Source of the DNA: Planctomycetaceae bacterium
GTDB taxonomy: Bacteria > Planctomycetota > Planctomycetia > Pirellulales > Pirellulaceae
Assembly (NCBI GenBank): GCA_027487375.1
Contig: JAIYDQ010000307.1
Coordinates: forward strand, 1 to 48,433
DNA length: 48,433 nucleotides
Direction of reading: 5' to 3'
Shown here: one piece after another, positions 36,366-45,275 of the stretch
How the letters are laid out: every line of letters starts with the position of its first letter
How positions within the stretch are numbered: position 1 is the stretch's first letter
The notes under the pieces: generated by a model
Databases searched by the model: none
What the model was told of the DNA's origin: nothing
Seen by the model: only the letters and a program-made list of their open reading frames with translations
Program-made: the position numbers and the translations under genes

Positions 36366-39083
36366 CTATTCGTCGTCATCAACTTCGGAGGTCGTGATCG
36401 CCCATTCTGGATAGGGTTGGTTGGGCCGCATCGAATTCCATAGTATTCGATTGAGTAAATCTTCGGGAGCTTTATCGACTTCGGTGAAGTTAATTGTTAT
36501 GGATTGTTCTGCGAACATGCGTTGAATAGGGTCAGCAATCGATACCGCAGGCGAGTTCAATTGATCAAGTGGAATATTGATTGGAACGGAATCGTAAGGA
36601 GTTAGATTTGCAGTTTCCTGGAAGCAGTCAAACATCGGTGTAGCTCCAGCGTCGAACTGATTCATAGGCGGCAATCCAAGTATTTGCTCGATTGTTCGAA
36701 GAATGCTGGTTGTGTTGTAGCGGGTGCTTACGGTTTCGCCACGCTTTGTGTAGGGACTCACACAGTAAGACGTTGTTCGGTAACCACTCACGTGATCCCA
36801 ACCTGCTTGGGGATCGTCCTCGATGGCAAAAATCGCCATTTTGGGCCAGAACTTGGAATGGCTTAATCCTTCGACAATTCTTGCGAAAGCGAGATCGTTA
36901 TCAGCCATGCTTGAAGCCGGGGTTGGATATTTCGCCGACGTACCGCTCGTATGATCATTGGGTAAGCAAATGAGGGTAAGATTCGGGTAGGTCCCTTTTT
37001 GTTCGAACTCTGCAAGCTCTTTGAGGAAGAAGTCCGCTCGGAATTGATCAGGAACTTGCATCGCCCACCCAACGTAGTCACCAGGTGAATAGGCTCGGAT
37101 ACTTTCGATAGCCGGTTCGCTTGCGAATATTACTTCATCAGCTCCCTTCCATGTTCGATAACACGCCATGAAATTGGGGGTGCCTTTTTTGGCTGGATCG
37201 CGATAACGAATCTTCGGCATCATGAATTCGCCGTAGTTACGGATGGACTTTTTGTGGAGCACCGCGTTGTCCCAAATAAAACCTGCGGGCGAGTAGGCCA
37301 AGGCGTCCGATTCGTCTTCGCCCATTCCATCTGGGTAACTCCTTGGAAACCCAGCAAAGCTCTTTTCTAGATAAGCAGTTGATAAAGCGGATGTACTCCA
37401 GTTATGGCCATCAGCGCTCAAAATACCACAACAATAGGTGTTATCTAAGAGCACGAATTGTTCGGCAATACGATGTTGATTTGGAGTAATGTCACGACCG
37501 AAGATGCACAAGCCGTTATCACCATTTCCGCGTTCGATATCGCCCAAGACTTGATCGTAGGTACGATTTTCTTTGATGATATAGACCACGTGTTCGATAA
37601 GGCTGGGTTCGCCAATTCGCTCGGGAATCGGTCGAGCCGGTTGGTTCGCTCTGGGAGGCAACGCCGCGTCGCGAATAGCGTTTCGACGCATGTTTTTTGC
37701 TGCTTGTTCGGAAAGTGCCGCTAATTGTTCGTTGTTTGGAACGGGGACAATACTCACGGAGCCATTGTGTTGATGTGAGTTGAAGCCTTCGCTACGTTCC
37801 TTCTTTGCTGGTTTGCTTGGAAGTCCTTTTAGATTTGCAACGTCAATCTGTTTGCGTGCTTCGTCATAAACGATAGCTCCGGGGTACCATCCAACCGGGA
37901 TGAGTCCTTTCAGTCGAGATTCGCCTTTGTCTTCAGGGTCGAACTCTATGACTGCAATTGCATTCTGAGACCCGTTTGCTACGAACAGCGTGTCACCAGT
38001 AGTGTTGAATGCGAGAGCATTCGGTGCCGCACCATAGAGATCGGACTGCTTGGCATTCACCCAGATTGTTTCGATCACCTTACCTGTCTCTGTCGACAAG
38101 ATGGAGAGGTTGTCGCTATTGCTATTGGCACAGACGATGTACTTGCCGTTCGGAGACATAGCCAGATCGCTTGGGCTGAGACCAACCATACACGTCTCGG
38201 TTTCTCCGGTTGTCAAATCGACGATCGAGATAGAGCCTTCGTTCGCAATGTGCCGAACCGAATCAACACGTACGGTGGTTCCGCGGCCTGCCGGTCCCGT
38301 TAAAACTCCCTCATTTGGAACTCGGCCCCCCCAGTTACTCACATAAGCTTTGTTGTTATGAATAACTACGTCATAAGGTGCAACTCCAACCGGGAAAGTT
38401 CGTTCAACAAGTCCGCTTTCGACGTTTACTTGAAGAAGCGAATTGGAAAGGTTTCCACATACAAATAGCTTGGTTTCTGATTCGTCTAAGGCAAGTCCAC
38501 TCGGGATCTCTTGGGGCCGTCGCGGCGCATTTGCGTTTGGAAGCGGAATAGAGTGTGACGGTTTGTACTTGCCTTCAGCATCCAATGAGAACACCTTGAT
38601 AGAGCCACCGACGTTGCTCAAAAATACTTTCTTGCCATCACGACTACAAACAAGTCCTGTGTAGCTAACAAGCGCCGCGGTGTCCGGTTTTAGAATATTT
38701 GTCGAGGCGATCTCGGGCTCAGTCGTTTGGTCTTTTGACGGGAAATCAACAGTTTGCTCAACTTCATGGCTTTCAGGATTGATAACAACAAGCTTGTTCG
38801 TTTTTCCTGAGGTGAGAAGCGACTTTCCATCTGGCGAAAGCAGAAGAACTTGAGGTCGCATACCCTTTAATTCGATTTGAAATCCGGCTGGAGTGATCGA
38901 CGTTACTGGCGTTTTAATCTCAGGACCAATCAAAGTCGATTCGATCGCCTCTTGAGCGACCACATTCCCCAAACCCAAAGATCCGATTGTTATTGCAAAT
39001 AAGCTTATTCGACGAAGCTCATGAAGAAATTTGTTCTGCTGATGGTGCGTAGAACAACAAGAAGATCGAATCATGTAGATCAT
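36366..39083 (-). CDS. Secreted YVTN beta-propeller fused to phosphoesterase domain
   Basis: About 905 residues from the ATG at 39083 (GGAA eight bases upstream). The first 45 residues are a long signal peptide ending near NVVAQ. Residues 60-440 hold YVTN/cytochrome-D1-type propeller blades, such as VGLSPSDLAMSPNGKYIVCANSNSDNLSILSTETGKV, and NALAFNTTGDTLFVANGSQNAIAVIEF. The C-terminal half matches the phosphoesterase family (PF04185, related to phospholipase C and acid phosphatases): IEHVVYIIKENRTYDQVLGD, SADGHNWSTSA, LICLPNDHTSGTS and FAIEDDPQAGWDHVSGYRT, where Glu, Asp and His would bind metals. It is probably a periplasmic hydrolase of unknown substrate. An in-frame ATG at 39167 is possible but gives a polar leader. 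It stands alone. Confidence 0.88.
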   Translation of the reverse strand: MIYMIRSSCCSTHHQQNKFLHELRRISLFAITIGSLGLGNVVAQEAIESTLIGPEIKTPVTSITPAGFQIELKGMRPQVLLLSPDGKSLLTSGKTNKLVVINPESHEVEQTVDFPSKDQTTEPEIASTNILKPDTAALVSYTGLVCSRDGKKVFLSNVGGSIKVFSLDAEGKYKPSHSIPLPNANAPRRPQEIPSGLALDESETKLFVCGNLSNSLLQVNVESGLVERTFPVGVAPYDVVIHNNKAYVSNWGGRVPNEGVLTGPAGRGTTVRVDSVRHIANEGSISIVDLTTGETETCMVGLSPSDLAMSPNGKYIVCANSNSDNLSILSTETGKVIETIWVNAKQSDLYGAAPNALAFNTTGDTLFVANGSQNAIAVIEFDPEDKGESRLKGLIPVGWYPGAIVYDEARKQIDVANLKGLPSKPAKKERSEGFNSHQHNGSVSIVPVPNNEQLAALSEQAAKNMRRNAIRDAALPPRANQPARPIPERIGEPSLIEHVVYIIKENRTYDQVLGDIERGNGDNGLCIFGRDITPNQHRIAEQFVLLDNTYCCGILSADGHNWSTSALSTAYLEKSFAGFPRSYPDGMGEDESDALAYSPAGFIWDNAVLHKKSIRNYGEFMMPKIRYRDPAKKGTPNFMACYRTWKGADEVIFASEPAIESIRAYSPGDYVGWAMQVPDQFRADFFLKELAEFEQKGTYPNLTLICLPNDHTSGTSAKYPTPASSMADNDLAFARIVEGLSHSKFWPKMAIFAIEDDPQAGWDHVSGYRTTSYCVSPYTKRGETVSTRYNTTSILRTIEQILGLPPMNQFDAGATPMFDCFQETANLTPYDSVPINIPLDQLNSPAVSIADPIQRMFAEQSITINFTEVDKAPEDLLNRILWNSMRPNQPYPEWAITTSEVDDDE

Positions 39084-39268
39084 GAGTATTCCAAACAGGT
39101 TCGTGTCACGGGAAGGATAGAGGTTTTGTCGGATGGCTGGACGCTCATTCCAAATGAATGCAACCATAAGACTGCAAGCATCCAGAATTCATCATACCGA
39201 TCGCGTGTTAAGTTTGTGTTAGTCAAAGCTATTAATGATTACACACTCTTCACACATGGCCAGACGCG

Positions 39269-40348
39269 TCATTCTGTGCCGTCGGAGGTGGGATTGCTGC
39301 TCCACCAGGCTGCGAGTAATGATCCGGAGACATTCATCACCGGAGCGAACAAGGCTGGTGCGATTGCGGCCGCGGGAAGCTTCAGCACTTTGGTTGCGAG
39401 CATAGCGGCCATGCCGCCGTTCTGCAGTCCAACCTCAATCGCGATGGTTCTTGAATCTGATTCATTGAGGCTTGACGCTTTGGCACCAAAATAACCAAGC
39501 AAGTAGCCGATCACATTGTGCAGCAGTACTGCAAGCAGCAACAACCAACCGACTTCCTGAATCGCTTGAGAAGAATTTGCTGCGATAATTCCGCAGATGA
39601 TACAGATTGCGATCATCGACAGCGTAGCCAAGTACGACTCGAGGTTTGCACCTTTAAAACGAGAGCCCTGAAGCAAGGCGTTGCAAACAAGTCCCGCCAC
39701 AACAGGAACGACTACCGTAAACAAAATGCTCAAAAACATGTCCATGTAATTTATTGGCACTGACTTTCCAGCGAGCAAGTACATCATCAAAGGCGTCATG
39801 ATCGGCGAAGCCAGCGTTGAACAAGCAGTCATCGTCACTGACAATGCGACGTTTCCTTTGGCCAAATAGGTAATCACATTCGACGATACTCCACCGGGGC
39901 AAGCTCCGACAAGTATTAAGCCAGTTCCAATTTCTGGTGGAAAGGCAAAGAGCGTTGCCAGTGACCAACCTAAAAGAGGCATCACCGAAAATTGAAGCAG
40001 CATTCCGACCGCGACACCTTTCGGCATGCGAACAACTCGTGCAAAGTCGCTCGTCGTTAGCGTTGCTCCCATCCCAAACATGGCGATTTGAATCAAATAA
40101 GTGAGCGTGTTTACGCCTTCTATTGGTCCGATACGTAGGAAACGACTCGGATATAGAATTGCCACAAAGACAAAGCAAACTACCCACGATGCGAAGGCGT
40201 AGGTCCGCATTTTCGAGTGAGAAGCAATCGCGATTGATGCGAATAAAGTCGACGTTGCTAACAAAGGAGCCAACCACTCGCTATAAGTTTCAGCAATCCA
40301 AAAGTATCCCGCGATGAAAACCATAAACGCTGTGACACCTAACAGCAT
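39269..40348 (-). CDS. Bile acid:sodium symporter (BASS) family transporter
   Basis: An inner-membrane protein of 359 residues with about ten or more hydrophobic helices. Family markers are IAMFGMGATLTTSDFARVVRMPKG, then LVGACPGGVSSNVITYLAKGNVALSVTMTACSTLASPIMTP (helix 4 crossover with Pro-Gly-Gly), and IAIEVGLQNGGMAAMLA (helix 9 crossover with the Na-binding Gln-Asn). BASS proteins import organic acids such as bile acids, pyruvate, pantoate or glucosinolates with sodium. The substrate here is unknown. About 75 N-terminal residues precede the usual core and add two or three helices. An in-frame TTG at 40381 would add 11 residues; neither start has a clear ribosome site. MITE-like copy C lies just upstream, inside the promoter-bearing gap. 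Confidence 0.88.
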   Translation of the reverse strand: MLLGVTAFMVFIAGYFWIAETYSEWLAPLLATSTLFASIAIASHSKMRTYAFASWVVCFVFVAILYPSRFLRIGPIEGVNTLTYLIQIAMFGMGATLTTSDFARVVRMPKGVAVGMLLQFSVMPLLGWSLATLFAFPPEIGTGLILVGACPGGVSSNVITYLAKGNVALSVTMTACSTLASPIMTPLMMYLLAGKSVPINYMDMFLSILFTVVVPVVAGLVCNALLQGSRFKGANLESYLATLSMIAICIICGIIAANSSQAIQEVGWLLLLAVLLHNVIGYLLGYFGAKASSLNESDSRTIAIEVGLQNGGMAAMLATKVLKLPAAAIAPALFAPVMNVSGSLLAAWWSSNPTSDGTE

Positions 40349-40542
40349 AAGGCTGATTCTATCTATTGCATTTCGGAGCAAGGTAGAGCTTTCAAGATTG
40401 AGAGGATTGCGATAAGTCTAATGCGATATCTTAAGCGAAACGACGAAAGCAATTACTGCTCGAAAACTAGAATCGTTAGAATTCTAAAGCTCATTCCGCT
40501 CAAGCCATTAAAAGTGCTTTGCCAGACGCTTCACTGATTATG

Positions 40543-40681
40543 CTAGTTGGACAACGCCAGGTTGAGCACGATGATCGATCGCAACGGTGTTGGAGTACAG
40601 CCTTTAGGCGCCGAGCACTTAGGATTTGCAAAAAGCGGCTAAAGCCTGGACTCCAGCGCAAAGCTGGCGATGTTCAACTAG
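40543..40681. mobile_element. MITE-like palindromic element, copy C
   Basis: A 131-bp core (40547-40677) is flanked by CTAG on both sides (40543-40546 and 40678-40681). With the flanks, the 20-base ends pair with three mismatches. The internal inverted pair is well kept (arms near GGAGTACAGCCTTTAGGCGC and GCGGCTAAAGCCTGGACTCC, 17 of 20 positions pairing). It occupies the middle of the 365-398-bp gap between the divergent BASS and small-protein genes, about 65 bp before the latter's ATG, so it may affect both promoters. The rest of the gap shows no gene. Confidence 0.85.
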
Positions 40682-40746
40682 ACTGATGCACTGTTGAATT
40701 TAACTAGTCATAAAACCTGTTTGCGTATACTCCAGGAAATTACAAT

Positions 40747-41076
40747 ATGTCTGACATGCCTGAACCCAACTCTGAAAGCTTAAGTGACGCTGATGAAAGT
40801 CTTACTCAGTCCAGCGAAACACTCAATAGCGAAGCTGCAGCGGCTAAAAAAGAAGAGCTTCGCTTAGCCATGAAGGCCTTTCGAAAGAAACTGAAGCTCA
40901 TGAAGCTTGACGACGAGTCCCGACTCGGACGCGGTCCTATGTCTGGCGGTGGTCGATCGGGGGTTGTTGCGATCACGCCGCCGAATCAATTCTCACGCGA
41001 GGTTTGGGAAGAATTGGTTGAGCAGGGAAAGCTGCGACGCGCTGGACGCGGAATCTATGAGTTGGTTGATCTCTAA
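40747..41076 (+). CDS. Small conserved planctomycete protein of unknown function
   Basis: A protein of 109 residues, with AGGAA eight bases before the ATG. The first 35 residues are Ser/Glu/Asp-rich and probably disordered. A basic helix follows (KKEELRLAMKAFRKKLKLMKLDDESRLG), then a Gly-rich turn (GRGPMSGGGRSG) and a compact end: VVAITPPNQFSREVWEELVEQGKLRRAGRGIYEL. I recall this C-terminal pattern from short hypothetical proteins of planctomycetes. The basic helix and the small folded end would suit nucleic-acid or ribosome binding, but this is only inference. The stop directly abuts the stop of the convergent malQ. Confidence 0.75.
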   Translation: MSDMPEPNSESLSDADESLTQSSETLNSEAAAAKKEELRLAMKAFRKKLKLMKLDDESRLGRGPMSGGGRSGVVAITPPNQFSREVWEELVEQGKLRRAGRGIYELVDL

Positions 41077-42603
41077 TCAACGGTCATAAATGTGTGTAAG
41101 GCGTGCGAGTTGGGCCGATAGTTCTGGCGTAAGTGCGTTTTCTTCCATTCGCCATCCCCAGTTTCCATAGGAGGTCGCAGGTGTGTTCATTCGGCATTCA
41201 CTTGGAAGTCGCAACGCATCTTGCATCGGGATGATCGCCAGTTGGGCTGTCGAAGCAAATGCGACTCGAATAAAGTCCCATGCAACATCGGTTAGCTCAT
41301 GACCGAAGTAATCTTGGATTCTCGCTTTCTCGAGATCGGATCGACCTTGGTACCAACCGAGGATCGTATCGTTGTCGTGGGTGCCGGTGTAGACAACTGA
41401 ATTCTTAATGTGGTTATGAGGCAAGAATATACTGCTGCGGTCGTGTGCGTTCTCGAATGCGAATTGAAGAATTCGCATACCGGGAAAATGATTGTTGTCA
41501 CGCAAGAACTCCACTTCCGGAGTGATCAACCCTAAGTCCTCGGCCAGTATTGGTAGCTCCCCGAGTTGCTTATGAACTTCCGCGAAGAGAGCCATGCCGG
41601 GTGCTTTAATCCACTCGCCATTGACTGCAGTTTTCTCTCCTGCGGGGATCGACCAACCAGCCTCAAAGCCCCGGAAATGATCGACTCGTAAAATGTCGAC
41701 CAACTCTCGAGTCCCTTTAAATCGGCGGATCCACCACTGAAACGAATTTGCTTCCATCGCTTGCCAGTTGTAGACAGGATTACCCCAGAGTTGCCCGGTT
41801 TCACTAAAGTAATCCGGAGGCACACCCGCAACTAAAACGGGACAGCAATCTTCGTCCATGCGAAAGGATTCTGGTGAAGCCCACACGTCCGCGCTGTCTT
41901 CCGAAACATAGATAGGCAAGTCACCGATGATGGAAATTTGTTTTTCGTTTGCGTAGGACTTCAGGGTAAGCCACTGTTCGAAGAAGAAAAACTGAAGAAC
42001 CTTCTGAATGTTTATCTCCGCAGCACACTCTGATTTCCATCGCACGATCGCTCCAGGGGTTCGTCTCGCAATGTCTTTGTCCCAATAGCGATTCCAAATC
42101 GATTCGGGGGCCTCTTCGCGAGCGGCCTTGGCATCAAAGTGCTCTTTGATCGCGGTGAACAGTGCGTAATCATCAAGCCACGAAGCATGCTTCTTGCAGA
42201 AATCACCGTAAGCATTGAACCGCGAATCGAAAACAGTCCGCTTAAGAAATGTCTTAGCCGCCTTGACCAACAGCGGGTACTTGAACGCGATTGCTCCACC
42301 AAAATCAACTTGGTCCGTAGGGAACTCGGGAGCGGCGTCGACGTCAGACTGCTCCAAGTCGCCGGTGGTAACCAGATGGTCTAAACTGATCAACATCGGG
42401 TTCCCTGCGAAACTGGATGACGAAGCATATGGCGAATCGCCATAGCCAGTAGGTCCAAGCGGAAGGATCTGCCAAAGCCGCAGCTTCGATTCCACTAAGA
42501 AATCGATCCATCGAAAAGCGGAAGGTCCTATGTCACCAATGCCATACGTGCCAGGTAGCGACGTTGGATGCAGTAAAATCCCTGCCGACCGCTCATAGTC
42601 CAT
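41077..42603 (-). CDS. malQ: 4-alpha-glucanotransferase (amylomaltase)
   Basis: A GH77 enzyme of 508 residues. It transfers alpha-1,4-glucan segments between maltooligosaccharides and acts in cytoplasmic glycogen or maltodextrin metabolism. The N-terminus reads RSAGILLHPTSLPGTYGIGDIG. The substrate loop has LPLGPTGYGDSPYASSSSFAGNP. The catalytic triad is visible: nucleophile Asp308 in LRVDHFRGF, acid/base Glu355 in LAEDLG and Asp410 in YTGTHDND. Length and motifs agree with the Thermus-type amylomaltases, without the long N-terminal extension of E. coli MalQ. No other glycogen genes are adjacent. The ATG has GAAAGAG upstream. Its stop touches the stop of the small convergent gene. Confidence 0.96.
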   Translation of the reverse strand: MDYERSAGILLHPTSLPGTYGIGDIGPSAFRWIDFLVESKLRLWQILPLGPTGYGDSPYASSSSFAGNPMLISLDHLVTTGDLEQSDVDAAPEFPTDQVDFGGAIAFKYPLLVKAAKTFLKRTVFDSRFNAYGDFCKKHASWLDDYALFTAIKEHFDAKAAREEAPESIWNRYWDKDIARRTPGAIVRWKSECAAEINIQKVLQFFFFEQWLTLKSYANEKQISIIGDLPIYVSEDSADVWASPESFRMDEDCCPVLVAGVPPDYFSETGQLWGNPVYNWQAMEANSFQWWIRRFKGTRELVDILRVDHFRGFEAGWSIPAGEKTAVNGEWIKAPGMALFAEVHKQLGELPILAEDLGLITPEVEFLRDNNHFPGMRILQFAFENAHDRSSIFLPHNHIKNSVVYTGTHDNDTILGWYQGRSDLEKARIQDYFGHELTDVAWDFIRVAFASTAQLAIIPMQDALRLPSECRMNTPATSYGNWGWRMEENALTPELSAQLARLTHIYDR

Positions 42604-42746
42604 GCGAAAACACTCTTTCGTTCAAAAAATCTTGTGCTAGTTTGGAAATGAACAGCAACCCCAAGCATCAAAAACCAACGATACAACCAAGGTCACAAGC
42701 TAAGCTCACGACCTCAGTTCATGCAGGTTGCGTTGTGTTGTCGACT

Positions 42747-43910
42747 TTACTTCGGTGCTTGCTTTTCAGCAAGTTCCGCTTCGATCTTTGACACAAAGGC
42801 CTGAATGTCCGGGCTAGCATCCGGAGCCGCTGCTGCAAGCTTTGCCGATTTCAGAGCCGAATCTAAATCACCCAAGAAATGCTGGATATGAGAGATGGTG
42901 TCATAAACGGTACCCACCTGATCGGCAGGAACTTTTTCAACAAGTTTCTGCGTGCTCGAAAGCAGCTTCTCAGCAAACTTTCGATTCTTAATATGTCCAT
43001 TGCTGACCAACTCAAAAATCCCCCAGTTCAACCCATTGAGCTCAAGGGGACGGCTTTCAAAGAACTCCGCTACGGTCTCGTAAGACGCGAGAGTCAAATC
43101 GTCATTAGGCATGAATTGTATACGGAGCTCAAGCTGCATGAATTTTGCTTGCTTCAACACTCTCGGTGTCTTGGTTTCCTTGACAAACGAATCGACTGCT
43201 GAAAGGATCGACGATACGAGCTTCGGGGAGAGGTCCTTTCCATTGGCCGATTCGATTCGCATCGAAATTGCTTCTTGTAGGCTTTCGAATCGCTTTTCGT
43301 CTTCGTATTCAATTGCGAATGCTTTGCGGTCCCACGAGCCATCGACGACTTGCTGTAACGGTTCATCCATTTGACCGGGGTGGCCAATCCATTCGACGAT
43401 CGAGTCTTTACCAACGATAAACGCGACTGGGATTCCATTCAGCTTCGCAGCCGCTGTGTAATCGTTGTGCGTTGAACCATCGGGGTCGGCTGTTAACGAA
43501 TAAGCTTGTGTCAGTTCGTTGAAGGTTATTACGTTCCCGTCTTTGCCTTTGGCTTCACGAGCGAGGAATTCTTGAACGGTTGGAATGTCTTCGTCTGTAA
43601 CACTGATGATCTGGACATCTTTGTCAGCGAACTTTTTCTGAAGCATTGCGAGGTGCGGCATCGACTGAATACAGGGTCCGCACCAAGTCGCCCAAAACTC
43701 CACCACGTAGACTTTGCCCTTCTCAAACTTCGTCACAGGAGCTTTCGCACCAGGGGCACTTTTGTGCAACCAATCAGATATGTCCAGAGCCGGTGCGTCG
43801 GAGCCAATTGACAACCGAGTTTCAGCAGAAGCAGGTTGCAATAGTAAAATGCATCCAGCCAGGAGTAGAACAAATACGGATAATCGTCTAAAGAGTGGCA
43901 ACCAAATCAT
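42747..43910 (-). CDS. TlpA-like periplasmic thioredoxin-domain protein with helical C-terminus
   Basis: A 387-residue secreted protein. A signal peptide (residues 1-29, ending PASAE) is followed by a TlpA/ResA-type thioredoxin fold with EFWATWCGPC (Cys77/Cys80), the cis-Pro in LNGIPVAFIVG and IEWIGHP-like end strands. Such domains reduce disulfides, for example in apocytochrome c maturation. That suits a genome rich in CxxCH proteins, but here it is only an inference. The second half (about 200-387) is helical, with a TPR-like segment near the end (DTISHIQHFLGDLDSALKSAKLAAAAPDASP). AGGAG lies nine bases before the ATG. Divergent from the inositol-monophosphatase-family gene. Confidence 0.88.
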   Translation of the reverse strand: MIWLPLFRRLSVFVLLLAGCILLLQPASAETRLSIGSDAPALDISDWLHKSAPGAKAPVTKFEKGKVYVVEFWATWCGPCIQSMPHLAMLQKKFADKDVQIISVTDEDIPTVQEFLAREAKGKDGNVITFNELTQAYSLTADPDGSTHNDYTAAAKLNGIPVAFIVGKDSIVEWIGHPGQMDEPLQQVVDGSWDRKAFAIEYEDEKRFESLQEAISMRIESANGKDLSPKLVSSILSAVDSFVKETKTPRVLKQAKFMQLELRIQFMPNDDLTLASYETVAEFFESRPLELNGLNWGIFELVSNGHIKNRKFAEKLLSSTQKLVEKVPADQVGTVYDTISHIQHFLGDLDSALKSAKLAAAAPDASPDIQAFVSKIEAELAEKQAPK

Positions 43911-44094
43911 GCCTAGAGGCTCCTGAATTTTTGAACTGGGTACGTCTTATAAATCTGCTAAATCACCTCAAGCGATAGCATTGAAGCAATCACCGAGATG
44001 GACGATCATACACTCCGGCTTCATTCGTCACCACGTCGACCCTGAAATCCGGAGGCCGTAATCCCAATTCATTTCTGAACCACAGGAGTTTTGC

Positions 44095-44940
44095 TTGATC
44101 AGCCATCCTTACTACGAAACAGCCCTCGCGGCGGCTCAGCGTGCCGGGGAAATCCTCCGGAAATACTTTCGTAAAAAAGTCTCGATTCAAGCTAAATCTG
44201 CAGTGGATTTCGTGTCTCAGGCCGACCTGGAGTCCGAATCGTCCATCGTAGAAACGATCAAAACCAAGTGCCCCGATCACCAATTTTTGGCCGAGGAATC
44301 GCACCGAGACCGGTTTGATGCGGCTGATTTATGGGTCATCGATCCTTTGGATGGGACAAGTAATTTTTTACACGGAATCCCCCAATTTGCGGTTTCGATT
44401 GCTTACGTTCGTCGTGGAATCTGTGATTTAGGCGTTGTTTACAATCCTATTTCCGACGAATGGTTTATCGCGCAGCGTGACAACGGCACATGGTATAGCA
44501 CCGGGTACCCAATTGGTAATTCGAATGTAAGTCGTCTTTCGGTTGCAGCCGATCCATCGCTGAGCGATACGATGGTTGCAGTCGGTTTCTATTACGACCG
44601 AGACAAAGTTATGGAGGCAACGCTGCGAGCGATAAGTGATTTCTTCCGTCAAAACATTCACGGCGTCAGACGTTTCGGTGCAGCCGCCTTAGATCTCGCT
44701 CAGTTAGCTCGAGGAGACTACGGCGTGTTTATGGAATACAAACTACATCCATGGGACCACGCAGCGGGTGGATTGATTGTCTCAGAGGCAGGAGGCAAGC
44801 TAACGAACTGCCTCGGCGAGCCACTGAACTTCAACGGCCCGACAAGCATCCTTGCCTCAAACGCAATCCTCCACGAAGCAGCACTCACGATTGCAAAACG
44901 AAATCTCGTAAGCGCAAATACCGAGAATGGGTCAATGTAG
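44095..44940 (+). CDS. Inositol monophosphatase family enzyme
   Basis: A Mg-dependent phosphatase of 281 residues. The metal site is visible: Glu67/Glu68 in LAEES, Asp83 and Asp86 in DPLDGTSNF (83-91), and Asp221 in HPWDHAAGGLIVSEAGG. The family includes inositol-1-phosphatase, histidinol-phosphatase HisN, CysQ and bacterial SuhB; the sequence alone does not pick one, and the context gives no pathway. The start is a TTG with AGGAG six bases upstream (44084-44088); no ATG precedes the conserved region. The TAG stop falls inside the first hairpin repeat of the region that follows. Confidence 0.92.
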   Translation: MISHPYYETALAAAQRAGEILRKYFRKKVSIQAKSAVDFVSQADLESESSIVETIKTKCPDHQFLAEESHRDRFDAADLWVIDPLDGTSNFLHGIPQFAVSIAYVRRGICDLGVVYNPISDEWFIAQRDNGTWYSTGYPIGNSNVSRLSVAADPSLSDTMVAVGFYYDRDKVMEATLRAISDFFRQNIHGVRRFGAAALDLAQLARGDYGVFMEYKLHPWDHAAGGLIVSEAGGKLTNCLGEPLNFNGPTSILASNAILHEAALTIAKRNLVSANTENGSM

Positions 44941-45140
44941 ATCAGTTGTCCTCAACTGATCAGCGCACCCAACGAGACCTCTTCAAAGTTGACCTCATGG
45001 CCAAACCGAATCTCAATCATCCACATTCGAATCTGGCTTGGGGCGTTACGGGCTCGGCGTCAATGCCTCGGGCAAACAGCTGAGGACAGCGGTTCTACAA
45101 TGTAGATCAGCTGTCCCCAGCTGATCAGCTCGCCACGATA
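44933..45140. repeat. Two related hairpins between convergent genes, with an inverted partner
   Basis: Two direct copies of a 32-base unit (44933-44964 and about 45098-45129) each form a perfect 9-bp stem with a 4-base loop: GATCAGTTG/CAACTGATC (44940-44961) and GATCAGCTG/CAGCTGATC (45105-45126). They differ by a T-A to C-G change that keeps pairing. A further segment CAGCTGAGGACAGC (45077-45090) is an inverted copy of the second unit's centre (one mismatch), so an alternative, larger stem is possible. No gene is seen in 44941-45275. Confidence 0.7.
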
Positions 45141-45161
45141 GCAAACGCAATCTTTATGCCC

Positions 45162-45259
45162 GCGAATTACGCGAATGTACGCGGATGAGTACGGAGTGAC
45201 AAACTTTTTCGACTACTTCTAAAGTCGTTGAATCATTCGCGAAAATCCGCGCAATTTGC
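45162..45259. repeat. Imperfect 27-bp inverted repeat
   Basis: Arms 45162-45188 (GCGAATTACGCGAATGTACG...) and 45233-45259 pair at about 20 of 27 positions, separated by 44 bases. The 3' arm lies just beyond the stop of the GNAT-like gene on the minus strand. The 'CGCGAAT...CGCGGAT' wording is familiar from dispersed planctomycete intergenic repeats, which is recall only. It may serve as a terminator. Confidence 0.5.
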
Positions 45260-45275
45260 CGGCAAAAACTTGTTC

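Noticed and set aside
40720-40746. TATACT as a -10 box before the small conserved gene
   Set aside because: A TTGAAT upstream is about 26 bases away, too far for a standard promoter, and no better -35 box is present.
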